From Agaribacter marinus (GTDB lineage Bacteria; Pseudomonadota; Gammaproteobacteria; Enterobacterales; Alteromonadaceae): a stretch of DNA of 64,000 bases. The notes beneath the pieces are model-generated. The model searched no databases. It was given only the letters and a program-made list of their open reading frames with translations, and was not told the origin of the DNA. The position numbers were made by a program, and so were the translations under genes. Positions 17,905 through 27,884 of the stretch are shown here, piece by piece (positions within the stretch are counted from its first letter, which is position 1; each line of letters opens with the position of its first letter). Location: contig NZ_BSOT01000006.1 of the NCBI RefSeq assembly GCF_030160655.1, forward strand, positions 310,001 to 374,000, in the 5' to 3' direction.

Positions 17905-20900
17905 ATGCGTGATCAAATTCGAAAATTATGTTTCGCTTGGGGTGTGGCTCTTGGGGCAATATCCTTGGTGGTTTTATGCGCTTTTGCTTTTCCATTGGAC
18001 GGCGTTTCAGGACAAGGTGTTACTCGATTTTTGGGGCGGTTTCACCCGCTAGCACTTCACTTCCCTGTTGTATGTTTACTGTTAGCCGGTGTTTTTGAGC
18101 TTGTTCGATTTCACCCTAAAGCAAGCTCATTGGCTCGCCTTTCATTTCCGCTTATATCATTGGGTGCGATAACGGCCGTTGTTACTGTCATATTGGGCAT
18201 TATGCTTGCGAGCAATGAAGGGCATCAAGGTGATTTGATTGCTCGGCATCGATTTGGCGGTATTGTGGTGGCGTTGCTATCATGCATCACTGCTGCCTTA
18301 TATTTCACATCTAAGATGAACGTGGCGATCAAATTAGCGAACTGGTCATATCGCGCGGTGTTAACGATAGCGATTGTCGCGATGATGTTCACCGCTCACG
18401 AGGGCGGAAGTTTAGTGCATGGTGAGCGTTACTTATCAGAATATGCGCCGAAGTTTCTTCAACCGTTTTTTGCTCCTAATGATGATGAGGCCATAGAAAA
18501 CAACCTGAATAGTCGTGCGGGGAGTGACGCGGAGACGAGTTATATCTCACCGAATGTTAATGCCCGTTACGACAACGAAATGCGCCCGTTTATTGAGGCA
18601 TACTGTGCGCGTTGTCACGGTGCAGGTAAGCAAGAAGCAAATGTGCGCTTGGATACTTTAGACCAGTCTTTTATGCACTTCTCTAGTCAATATGATTGGC
18701 AGAAAGTATTGGATGTACTGGGTGCACACCGAATGCCGCCCGATGATGCTAAACAACCTTCTGACGCGGAACGTGCGCAAGCCATCAATTGGATTCAGGA
18801 TGCGTTGCATGAATATGCTTATGCTAAACGCGCAGAACGTGACGATTCTTCCATGCGCAGACTTAATCGGCGAGAGCTCAATTACACATATCAAGATTTG
18901 TTTAACGTAGATGCAGATTTTGCGACGCATTTATCTGCTGATGCTAAATCTCTGCATGGTTACGATACTGACGCCAATATGTTGGTTTTGGCGATGTCCG
19001 ATGTAAAGGCGTATCACGAGATAGCACGGCAAGCGGTTGAGCGCTATGTGCAGTTTACGCCGTCTACGACATTCAGTAAGGCCGATGTTGATCACTATTT
19101 TATTGAGATGGAAGACATCTATCACTTTTGCCGATTAGAAGGTGACAAGTTGTCGTATCAACGAGCACCTGAACCAATCGCGTTTAGTGAGCTACATCGG
19201 ATGAAGCAGCAACGTAAAAGCAAGCCGATTGAATATCGTTACCGAGACTACGGACCTTTACCTTTTGGGCCGGTGCCGGTCGGCGACGTCAAAGAATTAG
19301 GCGAAGGACGAGGATTTGCGCGAGCGCATGAACAGTTCATGCTAATTAAAACGCGGCATAGGGTGGGTGAAGTCGTCGTTAAGGTACATGCAGCAAAAAC
19401 ACAGTCACGTATGGGTGACAACAGTATGCCTAAGTTACGTGTGGAAGCGGGTTGGCGCAAAGAGCAAAGCTTGCGCGTAAAAGTAATAGGTGAAGAAGAT
19501 ATTACTGCGGCCTTAGATAGCCCTCAAGAGAGTGAATTTAGATTTCGATTAGAAGACGTTGTTGCACCACAAACCGCTACATTTTATGACGAAGACAGTG
19601 AGTACAACTGGCTATTGTTGGTGTTATCAAATTATGCTCGACATGAAGACGGCGCACTTGGCGGGTCAATCTATGGCCAAGTAGATACGCGTTTAGCGTC
19701 ATCAAAGCAAGCGCATCCAACGTTTGCAAGACAGGCAGAGACTGCATTGGCTTCACAAACGCGTGCTCAACAAAAATGGCAAGGCTCGCAAGTGCCGCTA
19801 TTAAAATTGGATGCGGTAGAAATAAGTATTACGCCTGTTGATAGTGATGCTGGGTCTCCTTTTTTAATTGCTTTACCTGCAGATTCTTCAGAACAAAATG
19901 AAGTAGTGACGGTTAAAAATACGCTTTCTTCATTTTTAGAAAAAGCCTTTAGGCGCAAGGTTCAAACGATTGACATCCAGCGCTATTTAGATTTATTTCA
20001 AGCGCTACGTCAACAAGGCGATGATTTTGAAACAGCAATGCGAGAGACCATGGCTGCGTCATTAATTTCCCCTGAATTTTTGTACATTGGATTTCCAAAA
20101 GCTGATACGTCAAACCCAGGCGTCGATTCATCAAACGCCGATTTACCAAACACCAATTTATCAAACACGATGCTCGACAACCAAGCAGCGGCTCACAAAC
20201 GATCTGACAAAGAAAAGCTTGAGTATAAGAATCAACTGCTTGCGTCTAAAATATCGTATTTTTTGTGGTCATCTATGCCAGATGAAACCTTACGTATGTT
20301 GGCAGACAAGGGGACATTGCATGACCCATATGTATTATCAAATCAGATAGACAGGATGTTAGACGATCCTAAAGCGCAGCGTATGAGTGCCGATTTTGCT
20401 AAGCAGTGGCTGCAATTGAGTAAGTTTATCAATATCACTGTATCTGAAGAAAAATTCCCTGATTATGGGGACGAGCTTGGTGAATTAATGGTTAAGCAAT
20501 CTGTCATGCGGTTTCAGGATAACTTTCATCATATGCGTGATGCCCGTGACTTGTATTTTTCTGAGCATATGATGCTTAATAAGCCATTAGCGAATCATTA
20601 TGGCATTCCTAATGTAGAGAACGGTGTAATTCAACGTATTGATTTACGGGCGCTTGAGGAGAATACGGCGACAGTACCGAAGCAATTGGGTTTATTGACG
20701 CATGCTAGTGTGTTGACTATTAATTCTGACGGGGAGGATTCGCATCCCATTAAACGTGGTGTATGGATGTTGGAGCGAGCGTTCAATAATCCGCCTCCAC
20801 CACCACCGCCCTCTGTGCCGGAGTTAGACACTAGTAACCCTCAGTTAGCGGGTTTAAGTTTAAAGCAAAAAATTGAACAACACCGTGAACTTAGTGGGTG

Positions 20901-21279
20901 CTCCGGTTGCCACGAAAAAATCGACCCTTGGGGCGTATTAATGGAAAATTATGATGCACTTGGGCGTTGGCGTGATGTTACATGGTTAGCAGATGAAAGT
21001 GCCTTAGCGATCGATGCTAGTTCAATTTTACCCGATGGCACCAAAATTAATAATTTCGAAGAGTTTAGTGCTTATTTGCAAGGCAAAGGTGAGACGAAAT
21101 TAATGAAGGCCCTTGTGCATCATTTTATGCTATATGCTTTAGGGCGGGAATTGGATATTTTGGATGAAGAAGAAGCCGACGCCATTTATGCCAGCTTTCG
21201 TGCGTCAGGTTATCGTTTGAGTGCCTTAACGAAAGCAATTGTGCAAAGTGATGCATTTACCAATCGACAAAAAGGCTGA
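17905..21279 (+). CDS. Membrane-anchored DUF1592/DUF1588-type cytochrome c protein
   Basis: About 1124 residues. Residues 1-160 contain five hydrophobic helices with HPLALHFPVV, like the DUF2231 membrane domain. Then comes a c-type heme site CARCH followed by a met-containing AHRMPPDD loop (planctomycete-type cytochrome C), then DUF1587 (MRRLNRRELNYTYQDLF), DUF1592, DUF1588 (HASVLTINSDGEDSHPIKRGVWMLE) and DUF1585. A second CSGCH lies in ELSGCSGCHEKIDPWG. These proteins are abundant in Planctomycetes and marine gammaproteobacteria; their reaction is unknown, with an extracytoplasmic redox role likely. Translation may begin at ATG 17905 (GCAGG just upstream) or at TTG 17893. A DUF1552 gene follows after 43 bp, the usual partner. 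Confidence 0.88.
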   Translation: MRDQIRKLCFAWGVALGAISLVVLCAFAFPLDGVSGQGVTRFLGRFHPLALHFPVVCLLLAGVFELVRFHPKASSLARLSFPLISLGAITAVVTVILGIMLASNEGHQGDLIARHRFGGIVVALLSCITAALYFTSKMNVAIKLANWSYRAVLTIAIVAMMFTAHEGGSLVHGERYLSEYAPKFLQPFFAPNDDEAIENNLNSRAGSDAETSYISPNVNARYDNEMRPFIEAYCARCHGAGKQEANVRLDTLDQSFMHFSSQYDWQKVLDVLGAHRMPPDDAKQPSDAERAQAINWIQDALHEYAYAKRAERDDSSMRRLNRRELNYTYQDLFNVDADFATHLSADAKSLHGYDTDANMLVLAMSDVKAYHEIARQAVERYVQFTPSTTFSKADVDHYFIEMEDIYHFCRLEGDKLSYQRAPEPIAFSELHRMKQQRKSKPIEYRYRDYGPLPFGPVPVGDVKELGEGRGFARAHEQFMLIKTRHRVGEVVVKVHAAKTQSRMGDNSMPKLRVEAGWRKEQSLRVKVIGEEDITAALDSPQESEFRFRLEDVVAPQTATFYDEDSEYNWLLLVLSNYARHEDGALGGSIYGQVDTRLASSKQAHPTFARQAETALASQTRAQQKWQGSQVPLLKLDAVEISITPVDSDAGSPFLIALPADSSEQNEVVTVKNTLSSFLEKAFRRKVQTIDIQRYLDLFQALRQQGDDFETAMRETMAASLISPEFLYIGFPKADTSNPGVDSSNADLPNTNLSNTMLDNQAAAHKRSDKEKLEYKNQLLASKISYFLWSSMPDETLRMLADKGTLHDPYVLSNQIDRMLDDPKAQRMSADFAKQWLQLSKFINITVSEEKFPDYGDELGELMVKQSVMRFQDNFHHMRDARDLYFSEHMMLNKPLANHYGIPNVENGVIQRIDLRALEENTATVPKQLGLLTHASVLTINSDGEDSHPIKRGVWMLERAFNNPPPPPPPSVPELDTSNPQLAGLSLKQKIEQHRELSGCSGCHEKIDPWGVLMENYDALGRWRDVTWLADESALAIDASSILPDGTKINNFEEFSAYLQGKGETKLMKALVHHFMLYALGRELDILDEEEADAIYASFRASGYRLSALTKAIVQSDAFTNRQKG
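20132..20176 (+). repeat. In-frame 15-bp tandem repeat in a linker of the DUF1592 protein
   Basis: CAAAC recurs at 20132, 20147 and 20162 with a strict 15-bp period, plus a fourth related copy at 20111. The units encode a run of Ser/Asn/Pro/Thr/Leu (SSNADLPNTNLSNT), an unstructured linker. Units have drifted (GCCGATTTAC, ACCAATTTAT, ACGATGCTCG after CAAAC), so this is an old, in-frame minisatellite-type expansion. Confidence 0.6.
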
Positions 21280-21322
21280 GTTTGTTGCAGCGCTTAAGTA
21301 GGTTTTAGTAGGAGGACGTTAG

Positions 21323-22678
21323 ATGAAAAACATTGTTAGATTGAATAGACGGACGTTTTTAAAGGCTGCGGGTTCGTCGTTGCTATTGCCTACTTTACCC
21401 TCATTATTTTCAAGCGCAGCGGTTGCTGATACCTATGGCAAACAACAACTCTCACCTAAGCGTATGTGTAATGTCTTTTTTGGCATGGGTGTGTCACTTC
21501 CGCCAGAAGAACATATATCCCATAAAGATTGGCATTGGTTTCCGCACGAAACTGGCGCTGACTACCAGTTTACAAAATCTCTTCAAGCACTCGCCCCGCA
21601 TCGTAAGAATATGACCATAATGTCGGGCTTATCTCATCCGCGCACACGCACAATGTATTCTCATTCTACAGGCGCATATTTTTTGAGTGGCGCAGATCCT
21701 AAAACTCCAGCAGGCAATGCTATATCAGCAGACCAAGTATATGCTGAATATGTTGGTCAGCACACTCGTTATCCTTTCATTACGATGGATTCGGAAGGGG
21801 GGATCGGTGATTTTAGAGAACCCACCACCTTATCGTATAACCGCAGTGGTCAGCCAATACCGTCTATTGGTAAACCGCGAGGCGTGTTCAATGAACTATT
21901 TGGTGTGGGTGAGGGGGACAAAAATACTGAACTTAGAGACATTGGTCGTAAAAAATCTATTTTAGATCGTATGACTCAGGACTTAGGCCGGCTAAATGAT
22001 AAGCTCGCAGGAGAAGACCGGCGCCGTTTAGATCAATACTTAACATCAGTAAGAGAGTTAGAGCATCGAGTGGAACGTGCGGAAGCGTGGCTAGATGTAG
22101 AAAAACCGAATGTCAGTCCATCAGATTTTTCGTTGGACGTGGATCCGCTAAAAGACGGCCCGACTGATTTTATCGATGCGATGTATCAACTCATGTACAC
22201 CGCGTTCTTAACGGACAGTACGCGCACTATTTCGTATCAAAAGGTGCGAGAGAGTCCAGGGGCATATTCGGTTAAATTTTCAAAAGCAATTGGTTTACCT
22301 GACCACCATGCCTTATCTCATAACTTTAAAGAAGACGGCGGGTATGAGCGTTGGGGACAGTATGATGCCTACTTAAGTGAACGTTTTGCTAAGTTCTTGA
22401 CACAAATGGCTGACACCGATGATCCATTTGCTGAAGGTTCGTTGCTCGACAATACCATTGTTTTATATGGGTCAGGTACAAGCACCGTGCACAACACGCG
22501 AAACTTTCCGTTGATATTAGCCGGTGGGAAAAACTTAGGTTTATCCCACGGTGAGCACCGTCACTACGATGAAAAGGTCCCGATGTCTAATTTGCTTAAT
22601 ACCATATTGCAACAACTGGGAACGCCCATCGAACAGTTTTCGGACAGCACAGGTACCATACAGAATATCTTAAGCTAA
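21323..22678 (+). CDS. DUF1552 family Tat-exported protein
   Basis: 451 residues with a twin-arginine signal (NRRTFLKAAGSSLLLPTLPSLF), so it would be folded and possibly carry a cofactor before export. The body is DUF1552: MCNVFFGMGVSLPPEEH, SGLSHPRTRTMYSHSTGAYFLSGA, LDNTIVLYGSGTSTVHNTRNFPLILAGG. The last stretch resembles the DUF1501/alkaline-phosphatase-like superfamily, but I cannot assign a reaction. It is preceded by AGGAGG nine bases before its ATG, so expression should be high. It follows the DUF1592 cytochrome gene and the two almost always occur together, suggesting a single extracytoplasmic system. Confidence 0.9.
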   Translation: MKNIVRLNRRTFLKAAGSSLLLPTLPSLFSSAAVADTYGKQQLSPKRMCNVFFGMGVSLPPEEHISHKDWHWFPHETGADYQFTKSLQALAPHRKNMTIMSGLSHPRTRTMYSHSTGAYFLSGADPKTPAGNAISADQVYAEYVGQHTRYPFITMDSEGGIGDFREPTTLSYNRSGQPIPSIGKPRGVFNELFGVGEGDKNTELRDIGRKKSILDRMTQDLGRLNDKLAGEDRRRLDQYLTSVRELEHRVERAEAWLDVEKPNVSPSDFSLDVDPLKDGPTDFIDAMYQLMYTAFLTDSTRTISYQKVRESPGAYSVKFSKAIGLPDHHALSHNFKEDGGYERWGQYDAYLSERFAKFLTQMADTDDPFAEGSLLDNTIVLYGSGTSTVHNTRNFPLILAGGKNLGLSHGEHRHYDEKVPMSNLLNTILQQLGTPIEQFSDSTGTIQNILS

Positions 22679-22752
22679 GGCCTTGGTGTTGGGGCCTTCT
22701 GATGAGTCAACGTCTACCCCTTCGATACGCCAAAGCATAGTGGCTATTGGCT

Positions 22753-24072
22753 CTATTTTGCCTCTTTTCCGTGTATACCTAGTTTTGTGAGCAATGTTTT
22801 AGTTAATGAAGCAATGTAAATTAACACCACACTACTGCCGAACATTGGAAATACAATACCGAGACACACGATGATTCCGAGTAATGCTTTGTCTACGTGA
22901 AACTTTGCTGGCACAGCGGGTATTCCCCATTGTCCTTTTGGTTTTCGCATAAGGTAAGAGATAAAGCCTGCAATACTTGAGAATGTAAATAATATCGCGA
23001 CCAACAAAAGTATGCTCCAGTTCACTAGGCCGTATTGCCCTTCGTGCAAGCGCATGAATACTTGGCGCATGTCCATCAATATACCTACGTCATCCCACGT
23101 CAATCGTTTAACTACTGTACCTGTATACTGGTCGAGATAAATCACTTGTTGGTTTTCTGTGTAGAAAGCGCGATTGGTAATTTTGTAAACACCTGTCGGT
23201 GACGTAGGTAGTTGAATAGTCACTTGCCCTTGTAAATCGATAGATGAAACTAGGTGATGAACAGCATCAATAGAGAGCCTTGGCGTGTTTGTGTCTTTGG
23301 GCTGGTGTGATTGAATGCCCTTGCCACTGCGCCAATGCGTTGGATACCCTGATTCAGTTTGTTGTTGTACCCATTTTAGCTGAGTGCCAAATACTTCTGT
23401 CCAAGGCATTGCACCGGCAACAATAATGAGCATAAAAACGGACAGCCAAAAACCCAAAACAGCATGTATATCGCGATACAAGATGCGCTTGCTTCTATTA
23501 AAGCGAACTAAAAACATACCGCTGATACCTTGTCCTTCCCGTGGCCACCATACGTAAAGGCCTGTTAAAATTAGTACAATAAACCAACTGGCGAACAGTT
23601 CGACGACTAGCGTGCCGAACGTGCCCAAGAGTAACTCACCATGAAGTTTTCGTATGGTATACATAAAGGTCTCTTTACGATCAATTTCGCCTTTTACTTC
23701 ACCTGTGTATGGGTCGACATACAGATTATTTTTAGCGCGGCCCTTTCCTGCTAAACTAAATATTGTGGTGTCTTCGCTGGTTTTCGGTAGCGTAATCGAC
23801 GCGACTTTTTTGTCGGTTGCACGACTAGCATTGTGCAATTGCGTCGACAACGGCAGCACTTTTGCTCGGTTTAGCGCGGCCATCGCAGTGTCGTCGTTGA
23901 ATGTTGATGCCACCAATTGCTCCTGATATACCGCTTTATTTACGTCATCTTTAAACAAGTAAATTGTACCAGTAATACTCAACATCAATATAACGGGTAG
24001 GGTAAGCAAGCCCGCGATCACGTGCCACTTCCAGAGCCATGCATTTAATGTATTATTTTTTGAAATAGCCAT
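22753..24072 (-). CDS. PepSY-associated transmembrane protein
   Basis: 439 residues, inner membrane. The N-terminal helix follows LNAWLWKWHVIAGLLTLPVILMLSITGTIYLF, the standard start of PepSY_TM proteins. Two periplasmic PepSY segments (LYVDPYTGEVKGEIDRKE and VIYLDQYTGTVVKRL) and a conserved LHGELLLG and MRLHEGQYG histidine region follow, with further helices at 150-175, 205-225 and near the C-terminus. Family members are linked with siderophore/iron uptake and can act as ferric reductases. It begins 14 bp after the TonB receptor stop, so the two are cotranscribed. Iron or heme as the substrate is an inference from this pairing. Confidence 0.88.
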   Translation of the reverse strand: MAISKNNTLNAWLWKWHVIAGLLTLPVILMLSITGTIYLFKDDVNKAVYQEQLVASTFNDDTAMAALNRAKVLPLSTQLHNASRATDKKVASITLPKTSEDTTIFSLAGKGRAKNNLYVDPYTGEVKGEIDRKETFMYTIRKLHGELLLGTFGTLVVELFASWFIVLILTGLYVWWPREGQGISGMFLVRFNRSKRILYRDIHAVLGFWLSVFMLIIVAGAMPWTEVFGTQLKWVQQQTESGYPTHWRSGKGIQSHQPKDTNTPRLSIDAVHHLVSSIDLQGQVTIQLPTSPTGVYKITNRAFYTENQQVIYLDQYTGTVVKRLTWDDVGILMDMRQVFMRLHEGQYGLVNWSILLLVAILFTFSSIAGFISYLMRKPKGQWGIPAVPAKFHVDKALLGIIVCLGIVFPMFGSSVVLIYIASLTKTLLTKLGIHGKEAK

Positions 24073-24086
24073 TGTTGCTCCTTTTT

Positions 24087-26099
24087 CTAAAATGTGACCG
24101 ATGTGCCGGCATATAAGGTGCGGCCGTCTATAGTGCGAAAGCGTAACGCACCTCGGCTAAATGTGGCTCTGTCTTCCATGGTGTTGGTTAAATTTAAGGC
24201 ATGCAGCCAAATTCGCCATTGCGCTATTTGATAGTCTAAGCGAAGATTAATGCGTTCAGGTCGTGTATATTTTCCTTCTGGTGAATTGGCATTGTCACTA
24301 AAATAACTGGTATAAAAATCGCCTTCGAGTTCAATGCTTAAATCTTCATTTGGTAACCATGCAAGACGTGCATTAAGGTGGTGTTTTGGCGAGCGACGAA
24401 GGACTTTACCGCTTAAATCATCGGGCGCACCAATTGAGCTTTGTACAAAGCTGTCGTAGGTATTTTGGGTGTATGTATGAGTTATGCCGACACGCCAACG
24501 TGTACCTTTAGGCGCATACTCAACGACGGACTCTATGCCCTTGATACTTACTTTTCCTGCATTATTGGTGCGCTCTACTTCGTTGCCATCGGAATCCATG
24601 AACTCCTGAGTGACCAAGTAATCTTTGATATCCATGTAATATGCTGACGAATCATAGTGCCAATCGCCAACATCGCCCCTTAGCCCAATTTCGTGATTAA
24701 GTGCTTGTTCAGGTTTTAGCGCAGTATTGCCATTATCCAAATCAAATAAATCCGTTGCGTCCGGCGCATAAAAACCTTCCGCAAGACTAAACCAAAGCAT
24801 GTGGTTTTCTTGAACTTGATATGTCAGCCCAAACTTAGCGGCAAAGTCGTTAAAATTTTGAGATTGAGTCGCACCGAGTTGGCCTGTATTTTCTGAGCTG
24901 CTAAGCGTAATGTCTTCATGTCTGCCACCTAGCGTGAGTGTTAGCCTTTCATTTGGGTCATATTGATACTGTAGGTAGTAAGCATGAATGCCGAGCGTAT
25001 TTGTAAATTCAACAAACTCGCCAGCTAAATCAATATCGCTTCGGTCATATTGCTGTGTGTCTTGAGTGCCATTATATGATTGATACCCGCCAATAATATT
25101 GCCCTTGTTAAGCGTATGGCGATATTGTAATTTTGCACTATAACCTATGTCGTTTTCGTCCTGTGGTCCGCGAAATCGAGACGCGCCAACAGTGTCTTTT
25201 TCTCGCCGAACAAGCGCCATTTCAAATGCACCGCTGGTCAGTGTATGTGAAAGAGCCAATGCTAAGGTGTTTTGGCTCAAGTCGGTGGAGGCACTTAGAC
25301 TGCCCGCTTGTTTAGGATCTTCGTCAATTTGAGCTTGGCTTAAATCACCGCGCGCATTTGTGACTTCTTCAAGCCATTCGAGTCGCGCAGTTATGTGCGT
25401 GTTATCGGAGAGATCGTAGCGAAGTTTTGTGCTGGCTTGGTCTCTATCGTTTTTCGAAAACTCTCGTAAACCATCTAATTGACGTGTATTGGCATTAAAT
25501 GAGTATGCAAACGCTTGCTCACCAATATCTTTACTGCCAACTGTGCTAATGTTGCCTCTAAAGCGATTAAAGTCTCCTGCTTCAAGCGATATCATGGATT
25601 TTTGTTGTATTTGCGTATCCCGCGAAACGACATTCACAATGCCACCAAATGCATTGTTTGGAAACAACGCGGATGTCGGCCCCTTTATAACTTCTACACG
25701 TTCTATATCGAAGGTATTTGTGCGAGTGAGTCGTTGCGTGGCACCTTCATAGGGATTTTCAAGAGGCATGCCGTCAAGCATGGGTATCGTATATCCTTTA
25801 CCGCCATCGGGTATTCTAAGGTTACGCACCTGTGTTTCGCCAGGAATACGGTCAAGAAACTCATCAGGATCGACAAAACGGAGTCTTTCTATTTCTGCTC
25901 TGCCCACCACATGTGAATTTAACGGCAAGGATTTTAGTTCGATACCACCTAAATTGGCACCGGTAGTATTTGCATTGCCGAGTACGGTAATTTTCTCGAT
26001 ATTTGATGATTGATTGCTTTTTGTCGCGGCGAGAATATTAAGGTGTACACTCACACAAATTGCGCCCGCAAGCGATGCGGTAATTAAGCTAAATTTCAT
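24087..26099 (-). CDS. TonB-dependent outer membrane receptor, probably siderophore type
   Basis: About 670 residues: signal peptide from MKFSLITASLAGAICVS, a TonB-box-like IEKITVLG, plug domain (VVGRAEIERLRFVDPDEFLDRIPGETQVRNLRIPDGG; VEVIKGPTSALFPNNAFGGIVNVVSRD) and a 22-strand barrel ending in GRTLYAGTSVTF, whose terminal Phe is the outer-membrane assembly signal. I took ATG 26099 as the start because the 13 residues before it in the open frame are basic and would precede the signal peptide. It is followed by a PepSY gene, an arrangement seen with iron-siderophore receptors. The exact ligand cannot be read from sequence. Confidence 0.9.
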   Translation of the reverse strand: MKFSLITASLAGAICVSVHLNILAATKSNQSSNIEKITVLGNANTTGANLGGIELKSLPLNSHVVGRAEIERLRFVDPDEFLDRIPGETQVRNLRIPDGGKGYTIPMLDGMPLENPYEGATQRLTRTNTFDIERVEVIKGPTSALFPNNAFGGIVNVVSRDTQIQQKSMISLEAGDFNRFRGNISTVGSKDIGEQAFAYSFNANTRQLDGLREFSKNDRDQASTKLRYDLSDNTHITARLEWLEEVTNARGDLSQAQIDEDPKQAGSLSASTDLSQNTLALALSHTLTSGAFEMALVRREKDTVGASRFRGPQDENDIGYSAKLQYRHTLNKGNIIGGYQSYNGTQDTQQYDRSDIDLAGEFVEFTNTLGIHAYYLQYQYDPNERLTLTLGGRHEDITLSSSENTGQLGATQSQNFNDFAAKFGLTYQVQENHMLWFSLAEGFYAPDATDLFDLDNGNTALKPEQALNHEIGLRGDVGDWHYDSSAYYMDIKDYLVTQEFMDSDGNEVERTNNAGKVSIKGIESVVEYAPKGTRWRVGITHTYTQNTYDSFVQSSIGAPDDLSGKVLRRSPKHHLNARLAWLPNEDLSIELEGDFYTSYFSDNANSPEGKYTRPERINLRLDYQIAQWRIWLHALNLTNTMEDRATFSRGALRFRTIDGRTLYAGTSVTF

Positions 26100-26171
26100 T
26101 TGAAATCTTCTGTGTTTAACTAATGGATTACGTCTCATACAGCGCTGAGACGATATGGTAAATTTAAGTTA

Positions 26172-26639
26172 TTAGCTTAGAACAGAAGCAGGGGGTGCTC
26201 TTGAAAGCGAGCGCGTATAAGGAAATGCAGTATAGGGGCGTTGTGAAAGTGTTTGAATGAGCGCTTTATATGCTATCCATTTTACTTGCACAGTATTCAT
26301 TGTCATTTGTTCAAATGTCGGCTCAACGATAGGGTCGAAAGAGCAATCAACGCTGTGAACTGATTTCGGTAAGTCGGGTAAATCTGTCGACAAAGAAAGT
26401 TCGACGATTTTACCTGTATTGAGGTAAATTGACTCTGATATCCATTTAGTTTGCGACCCCGTACATATCAGCATGACGTCATTGTTTTTATTTGATGGGT
26501 TTATCAAGTTTAAGGCGCCGGCGATTGATTGCGCAGACGACAAATTAAATGACGTCACAATCGACCCAAAAACGCCTTGCGACAACAGCATGGCGCAAGC
26601 GATGAAGGTAATCAATTGTTGAGTAAATTTATTCTGCAT
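26172..26639 (-). CDS. Small exported protein, possibly DUF2946-like
   Basis: About 155 residues with a signal peptide (FTQQLITFIACAMLLSQGVFG). A lone Cys in MLICTGSQTKWIS and another in VHSVDCSFDP recall DUF2946 proteins, which are often encoded beside TonB receptor/PepSY genes and carry Cys/His pairs near the C-terminus; the match is only partial. It lies 72 bp upstream of the TonB receptor start on the same strand and probably heads that operon. ATG 26639 is preferred; a GTG at 26663 would add eight residues. Confidence 0.55.
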   Translation of the reverse strand: MQNKFTQQLITFIACAMLLSQGVFGSIVTSFNLSSAQSIAGALNLINPSNKNNDVMLICTGSQTKWISESIYLNTGKIVELSLSTDLPDLPKSVHSVDCSFDPIVEPTFEQMTMNTVQVKWIAYKALIQTLSQRPYTAFPYTRSLSRAPPASVLS

Positions 26640-26821
26640 AAAAGCAATAATCAATTGCGTCACGTCGATTTATGTAATTATCGTAAAGTAAATGATTTGT
26701 AAAAAATAGCGTTTTTTCAATGTTTTTTTACCAATGCTTATTTGCATTGTTTTAAATCAACCTAAATCGATTAAACTGCGTAATGAGTTTATAAGAAAAG
26801 CAAAAAAGGTAATTTTTATAC

Positions 26822-27778
26822 ATGTCTGATCCACTCGCTCTTAGACGGGCACTTTCTTTTGCGCAGTCTATATTTGCATCTAAGGCCTTGTTGATGTGCA
26901 TGGCTATATTAATATTCATGCCTGTAACGACCGCTAGTGAGTTGGCGTCCGATACCAGAGAAACACCAGAACGCTCTATCACAGGCTTTGAAGGTGCAGA
27001 CGAACAACAACCTCTTTGGGAAGTTGGGCTTGGCGGTGGTGTGGGAGAAGTCCCTAATTACCCTGCCTCCTCTGAGCGTAATTTTATTGCACTTGCCGCA
27101 CCATATGTTGTTTATCGGGGGGATGTATTTAGAGTGGGAGACGGCAACGGCGTGAGGGCCGTTGTAGCAGAAGATGATAAATGGGAGTTTGATGTTTCAT
27201 TTGGCGGTGCATTCGCTGCAGATAGCGATGACAATACAGTGCGAGAGGGGATGCCTGAACTAGATGTGTTATTTGAAGTAGGTCCTCAATTGATTTATCA
27301 AATACATAAACGCAAATTCGAAAGTGGTGGTCAAGGGCGTCTCAATTTTCGTTTACAGGCGCGCTCAGTATTTAGTACTGATTTTTCCAAAATTCAACAT
27401 CAAGGGTACGTACTGGAGCCTGAACTACAATGGCAACAACGAGGATATTGGCGCAAAGATACTGCGTTGAGTGTGCGTCTATCGACAACCTTTGCGTCTG
27501 AAAAACTACATGATTACTTTTATGAAGTTGATGAAACCTTTGTGACTGAACAACGACCATTTTACGATGCATCTGCCGGGTACTTGGGTGCAGATTTAGG
27601 CGTCGCATTGTCATTTCGAATCAGTAAAAATGCGAGAGGATTTGTAGGAGGATCGTTAAGGTTTCATCAAGGGGCGGCAAACGACGACAGTCCATTATTT
27701 GAGCGCAAGAATACAACGCAATTAGCGGCGGGTTTCGTGTGGCGACTTTATCAGAGTGACTCAAAAGCTGGCTATTAA
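26822..27778 (+). CDS. MipA/OmpV family outer membrane protein
   Basis: 318 residues. After an N-terminal hydrophobic signal region (LLMCMAILIFMPVTTASE) comes the MipA/OmpV pattern: WEVGLGGGVGEVPNYPASSERNFIALAAPYVVYRGD, a central DVLFEVGPQLIYQI, and amphipathic beta strands ending VWRLYQSDSKAGY. Family proteins form outer membrane barrels; MipA is known as a scaffold for murein enzymes, but most members are uncharacterised. AAAAAGG about twelve bases upstream can serve as ribosome site. It stands alone, divergent from the iron-uptake operon. Confidence 0.8.
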   Translation: MSDPLALRRALSFAQSIFASKALLMCMAILIFMPVTTASELASDTRETPERSITGFEGADEQQPLWEVGLGGGVGEVPNYPASSERNFIALAAPYVVYRGDVFRVGDGNGVRAVVAEDDKWEFDVSFGGAFAADSDDNTVREGMPELDVLFEVGPQLIYQIHKRKFESGGQGRLNFRLQARSVFSTDFSKIQHQGYVLEPELQWQQRGYWRKDTALSVRLSTTFASEKLHDYFYEVDETFVTEQRPFYDASAGYLGADLGVALSFRISKNARGFVGGSLRFHQGAANDDSPLFERKNTTQLAAGFVWRLYQSDSKAGY

Positions 27779-27884
27779 CTTTAGCATGCCTAATGGCTTA
27801 AATATTCTCTAAATGGCGCGATAACCTTTATAAGATGTTTGGGTTGACGCTTAAGGCGTTTCGTACCTTAGTTAGGAAAATACA

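Noticed and set aside
22675-22700. AAGGCC / GGCCTT inverted repeat after the DUF1552 gene as a terminator
   Set aside because: Six-base stem, ten-base loop and no T-run; too weak to call.
25515-25916. 133-residue frame opposite the siderophore-type receptor
   Set aside because: Fully inside a well-supported receptor gene on the opposite strand; no recognisable domain or start signal.
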